Source: Anopheles merus
Lineage: Eukaryota; Arthropoda; Insecta; Diptera; Culicidae
Reading direction: 5' to 3'
Length of the DNA stretch: 64,000 nt
NCBI RefSeq assembly: GCF_017562075.2
Contig: NC_054081.1
Coordinates: 12,526,528 to 12,590,527 of the forward strand
Shown here: one piece after another, positions 49,625 through 61,264 of the stretch
Numbering within the stretch: position 1 is the stretch's first letter
Layout: each line of letters starts with the position of its first letter
Notes under the pieces: generated by a model
The model's database searches: none
What the model was told of the DNA's origin: nothing
What the model saw: the letters and a program-made list of their open reading frames with translations, nothing else
Made by a program: the position numbers and the translations under genes

Positions 49625-51583
49625 ATGGCGCCCTTACCGGTGCTATGGTGGACGAGTCGGTTGATGTGCTGCTGGCTGCTTTGGACAACAACGGCCACTC
49701 GAGCGCAGATCCCACCCCAGCACGGAGACACGGATCAGCCGCTGCTGCCGCACATCGTTACCCACTTGCTGCAGCGCTACCTGCGTCACCCTTTTCAACC
49801 GGTCCAGTTCTTTCTAGCCGCTAACACAGCACCGCATCTTCTAGCACAGCACGATCTGCTCTCCCAGGTGCTGAGGCACACTAGCGGGCAGGCTGCAGTG
49901 ACGTTCGGCAGCACCACCAGCAACCCAGTCGGCTTACGGGCAGCGGGACAGCAGCAGCGCTCTCGCGCCGTCCTGTTCGGCGAAGACTTCGTTGCGTTCG
50001 AGCGACTGGTGGCGAACTTCAGCACCGCCGTCAACGACTACTCCGGCCGCTACCTGTGCGTCCTAACCGGTGCGTCCGGCAGTGTCCACCAGCTCGAAAC
50101 CGACCATCTGCCCCGACTGTTCGGCGCCCTCTGGACGCGGCACATCGTGCACGTGAACGTGCTGGTCGCCGCCGCCAACGGTACGGTGCGCGCCTACACC
50201 TACCGACCGTACACGCCGGGCCGGTGCGGCAAACCTGCGGTCAAGCTGGCGGCCGTCTTCGCGCCCGGCAGCTCGGTCGACGCTCAGCCGCATCTCTACC
50301 CGCGGCTGACCACGTTCTGCAACTGCACGCTGCAGGTCGGCTCGTTCGAGGCGAAACCGTACACGCTGCTGCGGCCCAAGGTGGACGGCTACACCGAGCT
50401 GGGCGGGTTCGAGGGCGACCTGCTGCATCTGCTCGCCAGCCGGCTGCAGTTCCGCGTGAACGTGACCGAATCGCCGCACCAGGTGCAGTGGGGCGTGATC
50501 GGGGCGCCGGGCAACAGCACCGGCACGATGCAGCTGGTGCAGGACGAGCTGGTCGATCTGGTCATCGCCTGCATGGCGCTGGACGTGACGCGCGGCCTGT
50601 ACCTGAAGGCGGGCTGGGCCCACTACACCTCGCGCATCCTGTTCGCGGTGCCGCAGGGCCGGCCGTACACCGCGTTCGAGAAGCTGTTCCGCCCGTTCGG
50701 CACGGCCATCTGGGCGGCGCTCGCCGGCACGCTGCTCGGCGTGGCCGGCGTGGTCGGCGGGCTGAGCTGCGGGCGGCGTGCCCGCCGCTGGCGCCGGTTC
50801 GTGTACGGGCCGGCGGTACGCATGCCGCTGCTCGGCGCGCTCTATCTGCTCTGGGGCGGCACGGTCGTCGCCGTGCCGGGGCGCAACTTTGCCCGCTCGC
50901 TGCTGGCGCTCTGGCTCGGCTTCACGTTCGTGGTGCGCACGCTGTACCAGGGCTCGCTGTACCTGTACCTGCAGCGCAGTGCCACCTTTCCGCCGCTCGC
51001 CACGATCGAGCAGGTGCACCGTTCCACGCTGCACTACCACATGGTGAACATCGCGATGCGGTTCTTCGTCGATCGGCCGGAGATCAAGCCGCGCGTCCAC
51101 TTCATACCGCCCGGGCTGGACACGCTCGGCGAGCAGGTGGCCGGCATGGCGGCGCGCTACACCGACCGGGTCGTCGTCTGCCCGCAGGACATGGTGGCGT
51201 ACAACAATCGGGCCGGCCGGGGGCGGCAGCCGGCCGCCGCCCCGATACAGGTTACGCGCGAGTCGATCACGCTGTTCCCGCTCACGATCTACTATCCGAA
51301 AAAGTCTTGCCTCACGCAACCGTTCGACCGGTTGGTGCGGCACGTCGTCGAGAGCGGCCTGGTCAGCTTCTGGGTGCGCAGCTACGGCGACTACGACTTT
51401 GAGGCGAACCGGCGCGAACCGGCCGGCGGCGGGGAACCGCGCAAGCTGACGCTCGCCCATCTGGTCGGTGCGTACCAGCTGCTGGCCGCGGCGCATCTGC
51501 TTGCGCTCGTGATCTTTCTGCTCGAGCTCGTTTCGCTGCGTCTGGCGGCCCTTCGGCGGGTGTTGGAATTTTGCATGGATTAA
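49625..51583 (+). CDS. Divergent ionotropic receptor (IR), intronless
   Basis: The protein has 652 residues from the ATG at 49625. The frame is open 19 codons further upstream, but only from a GTG. An N-terminal hydrophobic stretch (LMCCWLLWTTTATRA) fits a signal peptide. Family motifs are YTYRPYTPGRC, LQVGSFEAKPYTLL, GGFEGDLLHLLASRLQFR (about 260-280), PYTAFEKLFRPFGTAIW (about 350-365) before M1, LYQGSLYLYLQ (about 440-450) at M3, PLTIYYPKKSCLTQPFDRLV in S2 and M4 LLAAAHLLALVIFLLELVSL (about 620-640). An AATAAA lies 72 bases after the stop, at 51655. It is divergently arranged with respect to the IR at 44419. A TCAGT initiator-like pentamer at 49610-49614 may mark transcription start, giving a very short leader. 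Confidence 0.9.
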   Translation: MAPLPVLWWTSRLMCCWLLWTTTATRAQIPPQHGDTDQPLLPHIVTHLLQRYLRHPFQPVQFFLAANTAPHLLAQHDLLSQVLRHTSGQAAVTFGSTTSNPVGLRAAGQQQRSRAVLFGEDFVAFERLVANFSTAVNDYSGRYLCVLTGASGSVHQLETDHLPRLFGALWTRHIVHVNVLVAAANGTVRAYTYRPYTPGRCGKPAVKLAAVFAPGSSVDAQPHLYPRLTTFCNCTLQVGSFEAKPYTLLRPKVDGYTELGGFEGDLLHLLASRLQFRVNVTESPHQVQWGVIGAPGNSTGTMQLVQDELVDLVIACMALDVTRGLYLKAGWAHYTSRILFAVPQGRPYTAFEKLFRPFGTAIWAALAGTLLGVAGVVGGLSCGRRARRWRRFVYGPAVRMPLLGALYLLWGGTVVAVPGRNFARSLLALWLGFTFVVRTLYQGSLYLYLQRSATFPPLATIEQVHRSTLHYHMVNIAMRFFVDRPEIKPRVHFIPPGLDTLGEQVAGMAARYTDRVVVCPQDMVAYNNRAGRGRQPAAAPIQVTRESITLFPLTIYYPKKSCLTQPFDRLVRHVVESGLVSFWVRSYGDYDFEANRREPAGGGEPRKLTLAHLVGAYQLLAAAHLLALVIFLLELVSLRLAALRRVLEFCMD

Positions 51584-51654
51584 GATTGGCCGATTACAAG
51601 GCATTGAGGGCTTTCTTTATTATTGTTGGGGGTGAAGGAACAGGGAAGCAAGTT

Positions 51655-51660
51655 AATAAA
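51655..51660 (+). terminator. Poly(A) signal of the IR gene at 49625
   Basis: AATAAA, 72 bases after the TAA stop. Confidence 0.65.
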
Positions 51661-51859
51661 TTTATTTTTTCGTTGCGTTTGTTTGAAGAATTATAGTAAA
51701 AGTATTAATTACTACTCTTACTTATTTTAATTTTTTTATAAATCTTACTTTTTTTACTTCTTCGTAATTGCAGTCTTCCAGCAGCTGCATTTGACGTGGA
51801 ACATAATTACCAACATGATTCCTATCATTCCAATTGCTTTTAAATCGATGGGAAATGGT

Positions 51860-52090
51860 GTGCTCTAAGATACTTCAAGTTTCTCTGGAAGTCCAATATG
51901 GTTTTTGTTCAGGATCTTTCATTTCAAAATTAAACTTTAAGGACTCTGGAATGTTTTCAGTTGTTGTGGAAGTTTTTCGATTGCTCATATTGAAACGATG
52001 TCCTTATTGCTACTAAGTTCTTTTACAATTTTCAATCTTTGCCGGAGTTTATCGCTACAGAATTCATTCCCGAGTTCGTTTCTAAATTAC
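51860..52090 (-). pseudogene. Older diverged copy of the 461-bp array's coding segment
   Basis: The minus strand reads ENIPESLKFNFEMKD, which aligns in frame with GNVPEGPYNVILEAKN of the array units at 52862-54400. Nucleotide alignment extends for about 90 bases. It ends in a stop after KPYWTSRET. This shows the family was present here before the recent tandem expansion. Confidence 0.35.
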
Positions 52091-52559
52091 ATCAACTCTC
52101 CGAACTGGGTAACTGTAGCAGGAAAATTCTTTCGTTTGCTAACTTCGTTTAAATAATAGTATAAAGATACTTTTCTTTTCTATATTTGGTCGGGCTGCAT
52201 TTCATCGGAATAGCTTAATTTCAATTCCTGACTCTAATTAATTTCTGTGCCAAAGCTTACCCAACGTTGTCTTATTGGTAAAACGTATTTATCTTTAACA
52301 TATTCTTATGTGACTACAAGCTGTTATAACTCTATCCTATTCTCATATCATACACCTTAAACCCTTTCCTTATCTAGACAACGTACAACTATGAAATCTG
52401 AAATAACTCTATCCTATTCTCATATCATACACCTTAACCCCTTTCCTTATCTAGACAACGTACAACTATGAAATCTGCTACATCGATTAATTGATTGCTA
52501 CTGTAGTTTTCTTGTTAGAATATTATGCAGAGATGAGAATGAACAGTTGACTCGTATAT

Positions 52560-54545
52560 CTTCTAAACTTACATCCGGAATGGTTTTTCGGTTTTCATCC
52601 ACAAAGAAAAGTGGATTAATGTCCTTGGCATTCGCTTTCGCTGTCACTATCTTTGTCACCGTTTGAGCAAACATTATGATCGCTCTTCAGCACTAGTGTG
52701 TCGGCATATAGTTGAATTGTGTTTGTGTTACGATACGTCATCTAGCGTTTGTTATTGTTGTAGCAATTCGAGCTGTTTATAGCAGCGCGATGTTTTGTAA
52801 TCATAACATTAAGAATTATACACCAAATATCATATCGTGTCTACAATAACCTAAATATTACATGGTGTTGACAAATACACTTTCAGTCTTAATTTTGATC
52901 GTACTTAAAATGCATCTGAAAATCCACGATGGTTTGGTGCAGGTTCTTTGCCTCCAAAATCACATTGTAAGGGCCTTCTGGAACGTTTCCAGTGATTACA
53001 TAAATGGCGGACTTGCATTTGTTCTAAAGTTATTTTCGGGATGGGTCTTTCGGTTTCATCCACAAAGAAAATTGGATTTATGTCCTTGGCATACGCTTTC
53101 GCTGTCACTATCTTTGCCACCGTTTGAGCAAACATTGTGATCGCTCTTCAGCACTAGTGTGTCGGCATATAGTTGAATTGTGTTTGTGTTGCGATACGTC
53201 ATCTAGCGTTTGTTATTGTTGTAGCAATTCGAGCTGTTTATAGCAGCTCGATGTTTTGTAATCATAAAATTAAGAATTATACACCAAATATCATATCGTG
53301 TCTACAATAACCTAAATATTACATGGTGTTGACAAATACACTTTCAGTCTTAATTTTGATCGTACTTAAAATGCATCTGAAAATCCACGATGGTTTGGTG
53401 CAGGTTCTTTGCCTCCAAAATCACATTGTAAGGGCCTTCTGGAACGTTTCCAGTGATTACATAAATGGCGGACTTGCATTTGTTCTAAAGTTATTTTCGG
53501 GATGGGTCTTTCGGTTTCATCCACAAAGAAAATTGGATTTATGTCCTTGGCATACGCTTTCGCTGTCACTATCTTTGCCACCGTTTGAGCAAACATTGTG
53601 ATCGCTCTTCAGCACTAGTGTGTCGGCATATAGTTGAATTGTGTTTGTGTTGCGATACGTCATCTAGCGTTTGTTATTGTTGTAGCAATTCGAGCTGTTT
53701 ATAGCAGCTCGATGTTTTGTAATCATAAAATTAAGAATTATACACCAAATATCATATCGTGTCTACAATAACCTAAATATTACATGGTGTTGACAAATAC
53801 ACTTTCAGTCTTAATTTTGATCGTACTTAAAATGCATCTGAAAATCCACGATGGTTTGGTGCAGGTTCTTTGCCTCCAAAATCACATTGTAAGGGCCTTC
53901 TGGAACGTTTCCAGTGATTACATAAATGGCAGACTTGTATTTGTTCTAAAGTTATTTTCGGGATGGGTCTTTCGGTTTCATCCACAAAGAAAATTGGATT
54001 TATGTCCTTGGCATTCGCTTTCGCTGTCACTATCTTTGCCACCGTTTGAGCAAACATTGTGATCGCTCTTCAGCACTAGTGTGTCGGCATATAGTTGAAT
54101 TGTGTTTGTGTTACGATACGTCATCTAGCGTTTGTTATTGTTGTAGCAATTCGAGCTGTTTATAGCAGCTCGATGTTTTGTAATCATAAAATTAAGAATC
54201 ATACACCAAATATCATATCGTGTCTACAATAACCTAAATCTTACATTGTGTTGACAAATACACTTTCAGTCTTAATTTTGATCGTACTTAAAATGCATCT
54301 GAAAATCCACGATGGTTTGGTGCAGGTTCTTTGCCTCCAAAATCACATTGTAAGGGCCTTCTGGAACGTTTCCAGTGATTACATAAATGGCGGACTTGTA
54401 TTTGTTCTAAACTTATTTTCGGGATGGGTTTTCCGGTTTTCATCCACAAAGAAAAGTGTATTAATGTCCTTGGCATTCGCTTTCGCTGTCACTATCTTTG
54501 TCACCGTTTGAGCAAACATTGTGATCGCTCTTCAGCACTAGTGTG
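52560..54545 (-). repeat. Tandem array of ~461 bp units carrying a decayed small gene (possible CheA/DUF1091-like)
   Basis: Equivalent points fall at 52862, 53323, 53784 and 54248 (periods 461, 461, 464), with a partial older unit at 52560-52700. Two copies are essentially identical; the others differ at a few sites. Each unit on the minus strand has an ATG frame, MFAQTVAKIVTAKAYAKDIN then FFVDE. In a different frame follows NKCKSAIYVITGNVPEGPYN and then VILEAKNLHQTIVDFQMHFK, ending YDQN-stop. The second part resembles the C-terminal end of insect CheA/DUF1091 secreted proteins (…PEG-x-Y/W…). The frame break, or a weak intron ending TTTAG, separates the two parts. The resemblance is weak and judged by eye. 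Confidence 0.6.
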
Positions 54546-55142
54546 TCTGGCGTTGACCGCTGATGCATTTGTTTGGTTGGCAATCCTTTCGGGGAAAACT
54601 CTTTCCAGCAGTTTGCTTCTGATACAACACACCAACCATTTAGCTTGCTGCTGTTAAGTATATAATTAACTTAACATTGGCTAATAATCCTTAATTTAGG
54701 GCGTTCATGTTGCCCTCGTTTTTATGATTACATTCTGATCGCATTTCAGGTATCCGCACCTACATTTCTGACGTTCGTTATAAATGTTTTTATTAACTTC
54801 GACTAGTAACAATTTTTTTCTTGTGCCGAAACTGTCCAACACCAAGTAGTCATTGTTAGGGATCTCTTTAGATTGTCGGAGTCATTCGCCGGTCAATAGC
54901 AGCTAGATTCGAAGTTTTAACGTTTTGTAAACCGTTTTTGTGGAAATATGTTGACTCACCCTCGCCAGCACGGTATAATTTTCTGTCATCAATCAATGGT
55001 GCTGTGGCTGGTGTTTTAGTAAATTAAAATTACCAACATTTTGCATGCACTCTTCGCCTGGTAAAGCTCGGGTAGTATTTAACGAACCCCGGGCTCTACA
55101 CACGCTGCATTTGAGTACGAGACCGGTGCGACACAGACCGTC

Positions 55143-57199
55143 ATGCACCGATGGTCGATCCTGCTGCTTGCCGCCGGACTGCTGCGCGAGTGCCGCCCGG
55201 ACGACAGCGTCGGCGGCATCAAGCGGCTGGTCGTGCGCGAAACGGTCGGCAACCACTTCTCGGAGGTAATCGTGAACGCGCTCACCCGGTACTACGTGCA
55301 GAACCACTCCTCCACGCAGGTGATGCGGCTGTCCACCGTGAGCGACGGCACGCACGACCTGCAGTCCGACATTATGGACGAGGTGATGCAGCGGACGTCG
55401 CGCAGCATCGCGTACGAGTTCCGGTCGGCGTTGGGCCCGTCGCGGCGGCCCCGCATCTTCAACATCGCCTTCATCGACGGGTACGGTGCGTTCGAGCAGC
55501 TGTTCCGGTCGCTCGATCCGGCCGAGAACGACTTCGCCGGCTACTATCTGATCGTGCTGACGGCGTACGGGCGCCGCATCGCGTCCGATACGCTCGCGCG
55601 CATCTTCGCCCTGCTGTGGACGATGAACGTGATCAATGTGAACATCGTGTCGGCCGACCTGGAGGACCAGAGCCGGTGGCAGAGCGTGCTGATGCACACC
55701 TACTACCCGTACCGGGCGGGCGGCAACTGCGAGCGGATCGTGCCCCATCTGCTGCACCGGTTCCGCAAGGGCCAGCGGTTGGACCGGTCGGTCGAGCTGT
55801 TCCCGAGCAAGCTGTCCAATCTGCACGGGTGCCCGGTGACGGTCGGGACGTTCCATCTGCCGCCGTACATGCTGCTGACACCGGCCGGCAGCTACGGCGG
55901 GCTCGAGGGGGATCTGCTGCGTGCGCTTAGCCGGAAGCTGAACTTTACCGTGCGGCTGGTGGTGCCGGATGACGGCGAGCTGTGGGGACGGACGCCACCA
56001 CCGTCGGTGGATGGTGCTGGCGCGAACCGTACCGGAGGTGGTACGTCCTCGGCTTCCGGCTGCGTGCGGCTGGTGCTGACCGAGCGGGTCAATCTCACGC
56101 TCGGTCGGTTCGCCATCCGGGGCGATCGGAATCTCGTGATGAAGAGCAGCCGCAGCTACTACACGGTGCGGATGGTGTTTGCTGTGCCGGCTGGGCGGGA
56201 GTACACCCCGTTCGAGAAGCTGTTCCGCCCGTTCAGCCGGTCCGTCTGGGTGCTGGTGACGCTCTCTCTGCTGGCCGGAATGGTCGTGATCGGCACCGTG
56301 CAGCTGCTGCACCGGCCGGCCGTGCGCGATTTTGTGTACGGGCGCGGTGTGTCCACGCCGGTGCTCAATCTGCTCAGCGTACTGTTTGGCGGCGCGGTGG
56401 TCCAGCTGCCGATGCGCAACTTCGCCCGCACGCTGCTCTTCCTGTGGATGTACTACTGTCTGGTGGTGCGCACCTGCTACCAGGGCTCGCTGTACGAGTA
56501 TTTGCAGGAGCGCAAAAACTTCACCCCGCTGCAGACGGTCGATGCGCTGGTGCGGAACGACTATCGCTTTTACTCGCTGCACGGCACCTCGCTCTATCTG
56601 GAACAGATGCCTCAGATACTGTCGCGGTTGGTAGCTCCTACGCAGAGTGAGAATAGGGAAAGACGGTATCATTGAACGCTGTGCAAACTATCTGCTGTTA
56701 CTTCCTTTTTTTTTGTTGTAGCATCACCTGGCTGCCGGACGATGACGCGTCGGTCGATCGGTTACTGACCGAGCTAGCCACTCGGCAGGCTCGCACCGGC
56801 GCACTCTTTATCGACATGGAGCGCGTAGCCTACCACAACCGGTTTTACGTGCGCGGCGGACTCGTGCACATCGCAAACGTGGTGCTGGTGCGACTGCCCA
56901 TCGGTATCTACTACCCGAAGAAATCCTGCCTCGCCAATCGGTTCGACCACGAGCTGGACCGCCTGCGGACGTCCGGCTACGTCAGCTACCGGCTCGGGCA
57001 CTACCTGAACTACGACGCTTTCAAGGGACCGGCCGACTACCAGCCCCTTCCGACGCCGCTTACCTCCGACCAGCTGGTCGGGTGCTACGAGACACTGTTT
57101 GGTTTGCTGCTGGTCGCCACCGGGCTGCTGCTGCTCGAGCTCGCCTCCCGCTGGTTCGTGTCGCTGCGGCAGCTGCTTACCTTTCTGCAGGCGGAGTAG
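55143..57199 (+). CDS. Divergent ionotropic receptor (IR), two exons
   Basis: The coding sequence joins 55143-56626 and 56722-57199, 653 residues. The 95-bp intron has a clear acceptor (T-run then TTGTAG at 56721) but a weak donor, TCGCG|GTTGGT at 56627. That donor was chosen because it alone keeps the frame and makes the joined protein (ILSR-ITWLPDD) line up with the intronless paralogues; GTAGCT at 56631 or GTGAGA further on would shift the frame. Motifs: signal peptide (WSILLLAAGLL), MHTYYPYRAGGNC, HGCPVTVGTFHLPPYMLL, GGLEGDLLRALSRKLNFTVR (about 255-275), YTPFEKLFRPFSRSVW (about 355), CYQGSLYEYLQ (about 448), YYPKKSCLANRFD in S2 and M4 LFGLLLVATGLLLLELASRW (about 615-635). A TATTTAA near 55075 may serve as the promoter. 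Confidence 0.87.
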
Positions 57200-60007
57200 C
57201 AGGTGTGACGGCGACGACACCACGCTGCTACTGTTGCGTGCTTTGTTTACTTCCCCTTGCTATAGCTTTGTATTGTTTTCCCCTTCCGTACGCTTTTTTT
57301 ACCTGGTGCGGCGGCGCGCTATAAAGCACGAGCGTCGGTTGGCTTCGGCTGCCATAATGTTTGTGCCATAACACGTGTGCGCGCGTGATGGTAGCAATCC
57401 GGGGAAGGAGAAAAGTTACCCAAATCAGTCTGTCGTGTGCGGCCGGTCGACACACTTCGCGCACCAACGGAGCATTGTGCGGCACCGAATGACGTGTATC
57501 ATCGAGGTGACACTACGACATTCAAGCGATTGGGAATGCATTGAGTTTGACTTTGTCTGTACGGCGCTCCGGTTATCGTGTATTGGTTGATCTTTGGATT
57601 GAGTTTTAGTGGGGTTTTCACTTCGGTTCTGATCGTTGTCGTTTATGGCTTGGTTCGGTTTCTGACGTTTGTATTTCTCGATATTTACTTCCATCGATGC
57701 GTTTGAAGATGTTCTTGATTGTGCTATGGTAATGAGCTACAGCTGTGTCTTAGCACAGTAACACAGGCTCTTGTTTTAAGCTTCGTGAGAAATTCCTTTT
57801 CTTGTAGCCTAAAAGCCATAAGCGAACCCTGAACTAGTCCAGCTCTTTGAGATCATTTCATATAAACATGGTGTTGTTGGTATGACATTATATGTGTCGC
57901 AGTTGTAGATATCTTCGTGCAGATTATCTTCTATGATCGAACTCCGTCATAGAGAGTGGATAGAGATTTTCTGGGGTACCATAGGAAATGACATAGTCTA
58001 TACTGAAATGAAAATAGAGGAATCCTGATAGAGTTATCAACTTGAGACACATTTTAATCGATCTTGTGAACTATTATTATCTAGTCCAGTGAGTCAATAG
58101 ACCATATTGAAGATCATTCCAATTTCCTACGAATGTCTATCGACCAGGCTTTTACTCAAAACTCTTATGCGCGGCAAATATGCCCGTGAGTGGAAAGGAA
58201 TTACATTAGGTTACACTGTTCTAGACTTCTGAAGAGTGTGAGCTCGCGCAATGATGAAATCCAAACCAGTATCTCCCGACTCCTTCTATCTACTGATGTA
58301 GAGTCATGTCTTGGGAAGAACTTGTTGCCCTCTGAAGCGTGGGTGCTCTTGGATGCTCTTAGAGTTGTGTATGCCTGATAAGAAATTTCTTTCTATCTTT
58401 GTGCCCGAAAGCAAAACATTAGAAAGATTTTGTCTCTTCCCGATCGATCCCGGAACAAAATATTTTCAGCGAAACGTGAAGCATCGCCCAAGAAACGGCT
58501 TTACTCTACGCCGTGTGCCAGTATTGTTGCGATCTTCGTCCTGCTCGTCAGGATGTCATTTGTGGTTTCGGTTTTCCGTTTGCACCGTCCACAGTTACCC
58601 ACTTTTCGGACGTTCAATTCCATTTCATTTGTTGTTTTTCCCTCCGCTTTCAACGGGTTAACCGTGGCATACTTGGCCCCCCGCCACGTGCCTCGTGTTA
58701 CTGAGGATTGATGTTGACAGAGAGCGGAACCGTTCGCTGGATTTCCGTAGCCAGCAGAAGCAGTGAAGAGATGGGGGCGGTGGACGTGTTGAAGTTTAAT
58801 TAAAAACTTTTTAATTATGAACACGCTCTCAAGGCCAGCCCGTCGCCCGGACTCCCGCTTTCTTTCTGACAGTTGCAACGTTTTCGTTAGCCGGGCGTAT
58901 AGGGTTTGGTGCCGCCAGTCGTACATTTCGATCATCGGGCCCAAAGAGTGCAACATTTTGTGACATTTGTGGGCTGGTTTTATAGTTTCAAAAAGGAAAA
59001 AAAGTCCTCTACAATCGATTCAAACCAAAAATCTACCTCAACCTCTATGTTTCCGCATTTAATAAACCTGCGATTGATTTCGATAAATTGATTTCGTTTG
59101 CAAACTCCTTTCCGCAGCACGCGTTTTAATAAGTATCGAATTTATTTGCCTTAATTAGCACCGCAGCAAAATCCTTCCATTTTCTTCGCGCACTCTCCCG
59201 TGCTCGTTTTGCTCCTACAATAGCTGGTACCGCAACGGGTGAGCATGAAATAAAATACACTATTTAGCAGAGCATCATGATGTGGTCCCTTGTTACCATA
59301 AACGGGCAATTCGGATGGCGTGCCTGGTGATCTGCTTGCCAGCAACTGATGGAGAGGTAGATGATGGAATGTTTTTAATTCCCTCCTTCCACCCCTTCCC
59401 GCCGCATTCTCTTACCCTTCCCATTTACGTCTGCTTTTCCCATGCCCATGTGGATTACATGGTTTCGGTGACACATGCGGAAGTTTGCCTCCTGTTCGTC
59501 CGACTGTCTGTCCGTCTGTCACAGACCGTGACCAGACAATTGACTCGGTGGGGCTGGTTTGGGAAGGAGGGCACGCGAGTTTTGTGTGTGTGTGTGCGTG
59601 CGCACACCATTTGGGTAATGGAGTTTTTCGGACACGCTGGCGCCCAGCGCGAAATGCAATCCCGGATGAAGGGGGGAGGGGGGGGGGGGGGGGCGCAAGA
59701 ACGGATGCGAGGAGTTGCACAAATGTGTTGAAAATTTAATCAATATTTACTGTAAATCGGGCCACGGTGGCGCTTGTGCGTGCTGGTGTTGCTGCTTTGT
59801 TGCGTCCTTTGTTTTGCTTTACTGCAGATTGGTGTAGTTAGTGTGTAATTGATGTTGCTGATGATGGTAATATGTCGCTGCAGTAGCGTTTACGCCTGCG
59901 AAACCCCGTGGTCAATCATACACTTCATTATTGCTGCCGCCGTTCGTTTCTCTCCGTGCGGTGCTGCCCCTTCCCTTCGATCGATTATTTTTGGTTTTGT
60001 TTTACCG

Positions 60008-60008
<1 letters not shown>

Positions 60009-60071
<63 letters not shown>
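60009..60071. repeat. (TC)n microsatellite
   Basis: About 62 bases of perfect TC/CT repeat. Confidence 0.97.
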
Positions 60072-60075
<4 letters not shown>

Positions 60076-61264
60076 TCTGTTCATCCTATTATTGTAGAGG
60101 CGCTGGGCCTTTGGTTGGTTTTGATGCGTTTGATGCTCACCGTGACCGTGTTTTAAGGTTTTTGCAGAATGTTATTACGATTGCTGCTGTTGCTGATTCC
60201 CAAGACAGAGCATTGGGCAATTAAATTAATTCAAATTGGCCTCTTAATAACACATTATATGCTTCATAAAGCCAACCTGCTGCCCTGCAAACTATCAGTT
60301 CTACGTAATTATCTTACCACTGTGAAAGGTTTAAAAAACAGGGGAACATTTAATTTAATTCAATTTAAGTCCTTTCCCACACATCAAACTCTTTCCCGTA
60401 CTTCCAAACTCCTAAACCTAGCCGCCTGTCTAAGTTCGCAAGGATCCCGCTAGGAGCGCTCGCATGACACCGAAACTGAAGCAACACGCTTAATAATTGA
60501 TTTATTTTTACCGGTTCATTTATCTGCTCCTCCACCCAGCAGACTCCTTCTGCTCTCAGTGGCCTCGTGCCTCATCGCAAACTTGCTGCGAGAAACAGCT
60601 CGGGTTGAGTTGGAGCTGTCTCCAGCAGATGCAGCATAAAGCCAAGACATAAGGCATTCTGATTCCAATGCGCCACAACCAAGGCGGTGGGTGCCGGCAA
60701 CGGCCGGTGCTGTGAAGTAATCGATATCGATAATAGATATCCCTGCAATTCGATGCGCCGGCATTCCACCGGAGACACGACGACGGAGCGATACGCACAC
60801 GCGGGGTCGGTAGGAAGTGCAGCAGAGCGGGCCTTGTCAATTAATCAATAACGGAAGGACACAGCCAGCCACGATGTCGGCGCGACACAAGCGCGTACAC
60901 CTTCGCAAGTCAGCATACACACGCAAAGTATGCAAACGGTAGAGGGAGCAGGGTAGCTGCTAACCGTACAATGTCACAACAAATCATTTTGCCGGTCCGC
61001 TCAAACGAAGAATGTGCCTGCCTGTGCGTTCTCGCTTCCGAACGATTTGAGCGTAATTAAAATCGCAACCTAAACCTGCCTGCAGGGTTTTGCAGGGCTC
61101 CTGCTGCGTACACCGACGAAGACCTTAGCGGTGTTGCATGTGTGTGTACACAATTGCACACTTAAATGCCATATAACTGTCGATTTCCATCTCGTTTTTG
61201 AGTTTGGGAAGATGCGTTAAGCATGCGAGGCGGTAATATACCCTGCATTTAGCTGTGTGACGCC

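Noticed and set aside
50063..51604. 513-codon minus-strand frame opposite the IR at 49625, and a 448-codon shifted frame at 50056-51402
   Set aside because: Antisense or frame shadow of the real receptor; no domain.
54993..56672. 559-codon minus-strand frame opposite the IR at 55143
   Set aside because: Antisense shadow in GC-rich coding sequence.
60516..60840. Three overlapping minus-strand frames of 68-94 codons
   Set aside because: Mutually overlapping in different phases with no domain or splice support.
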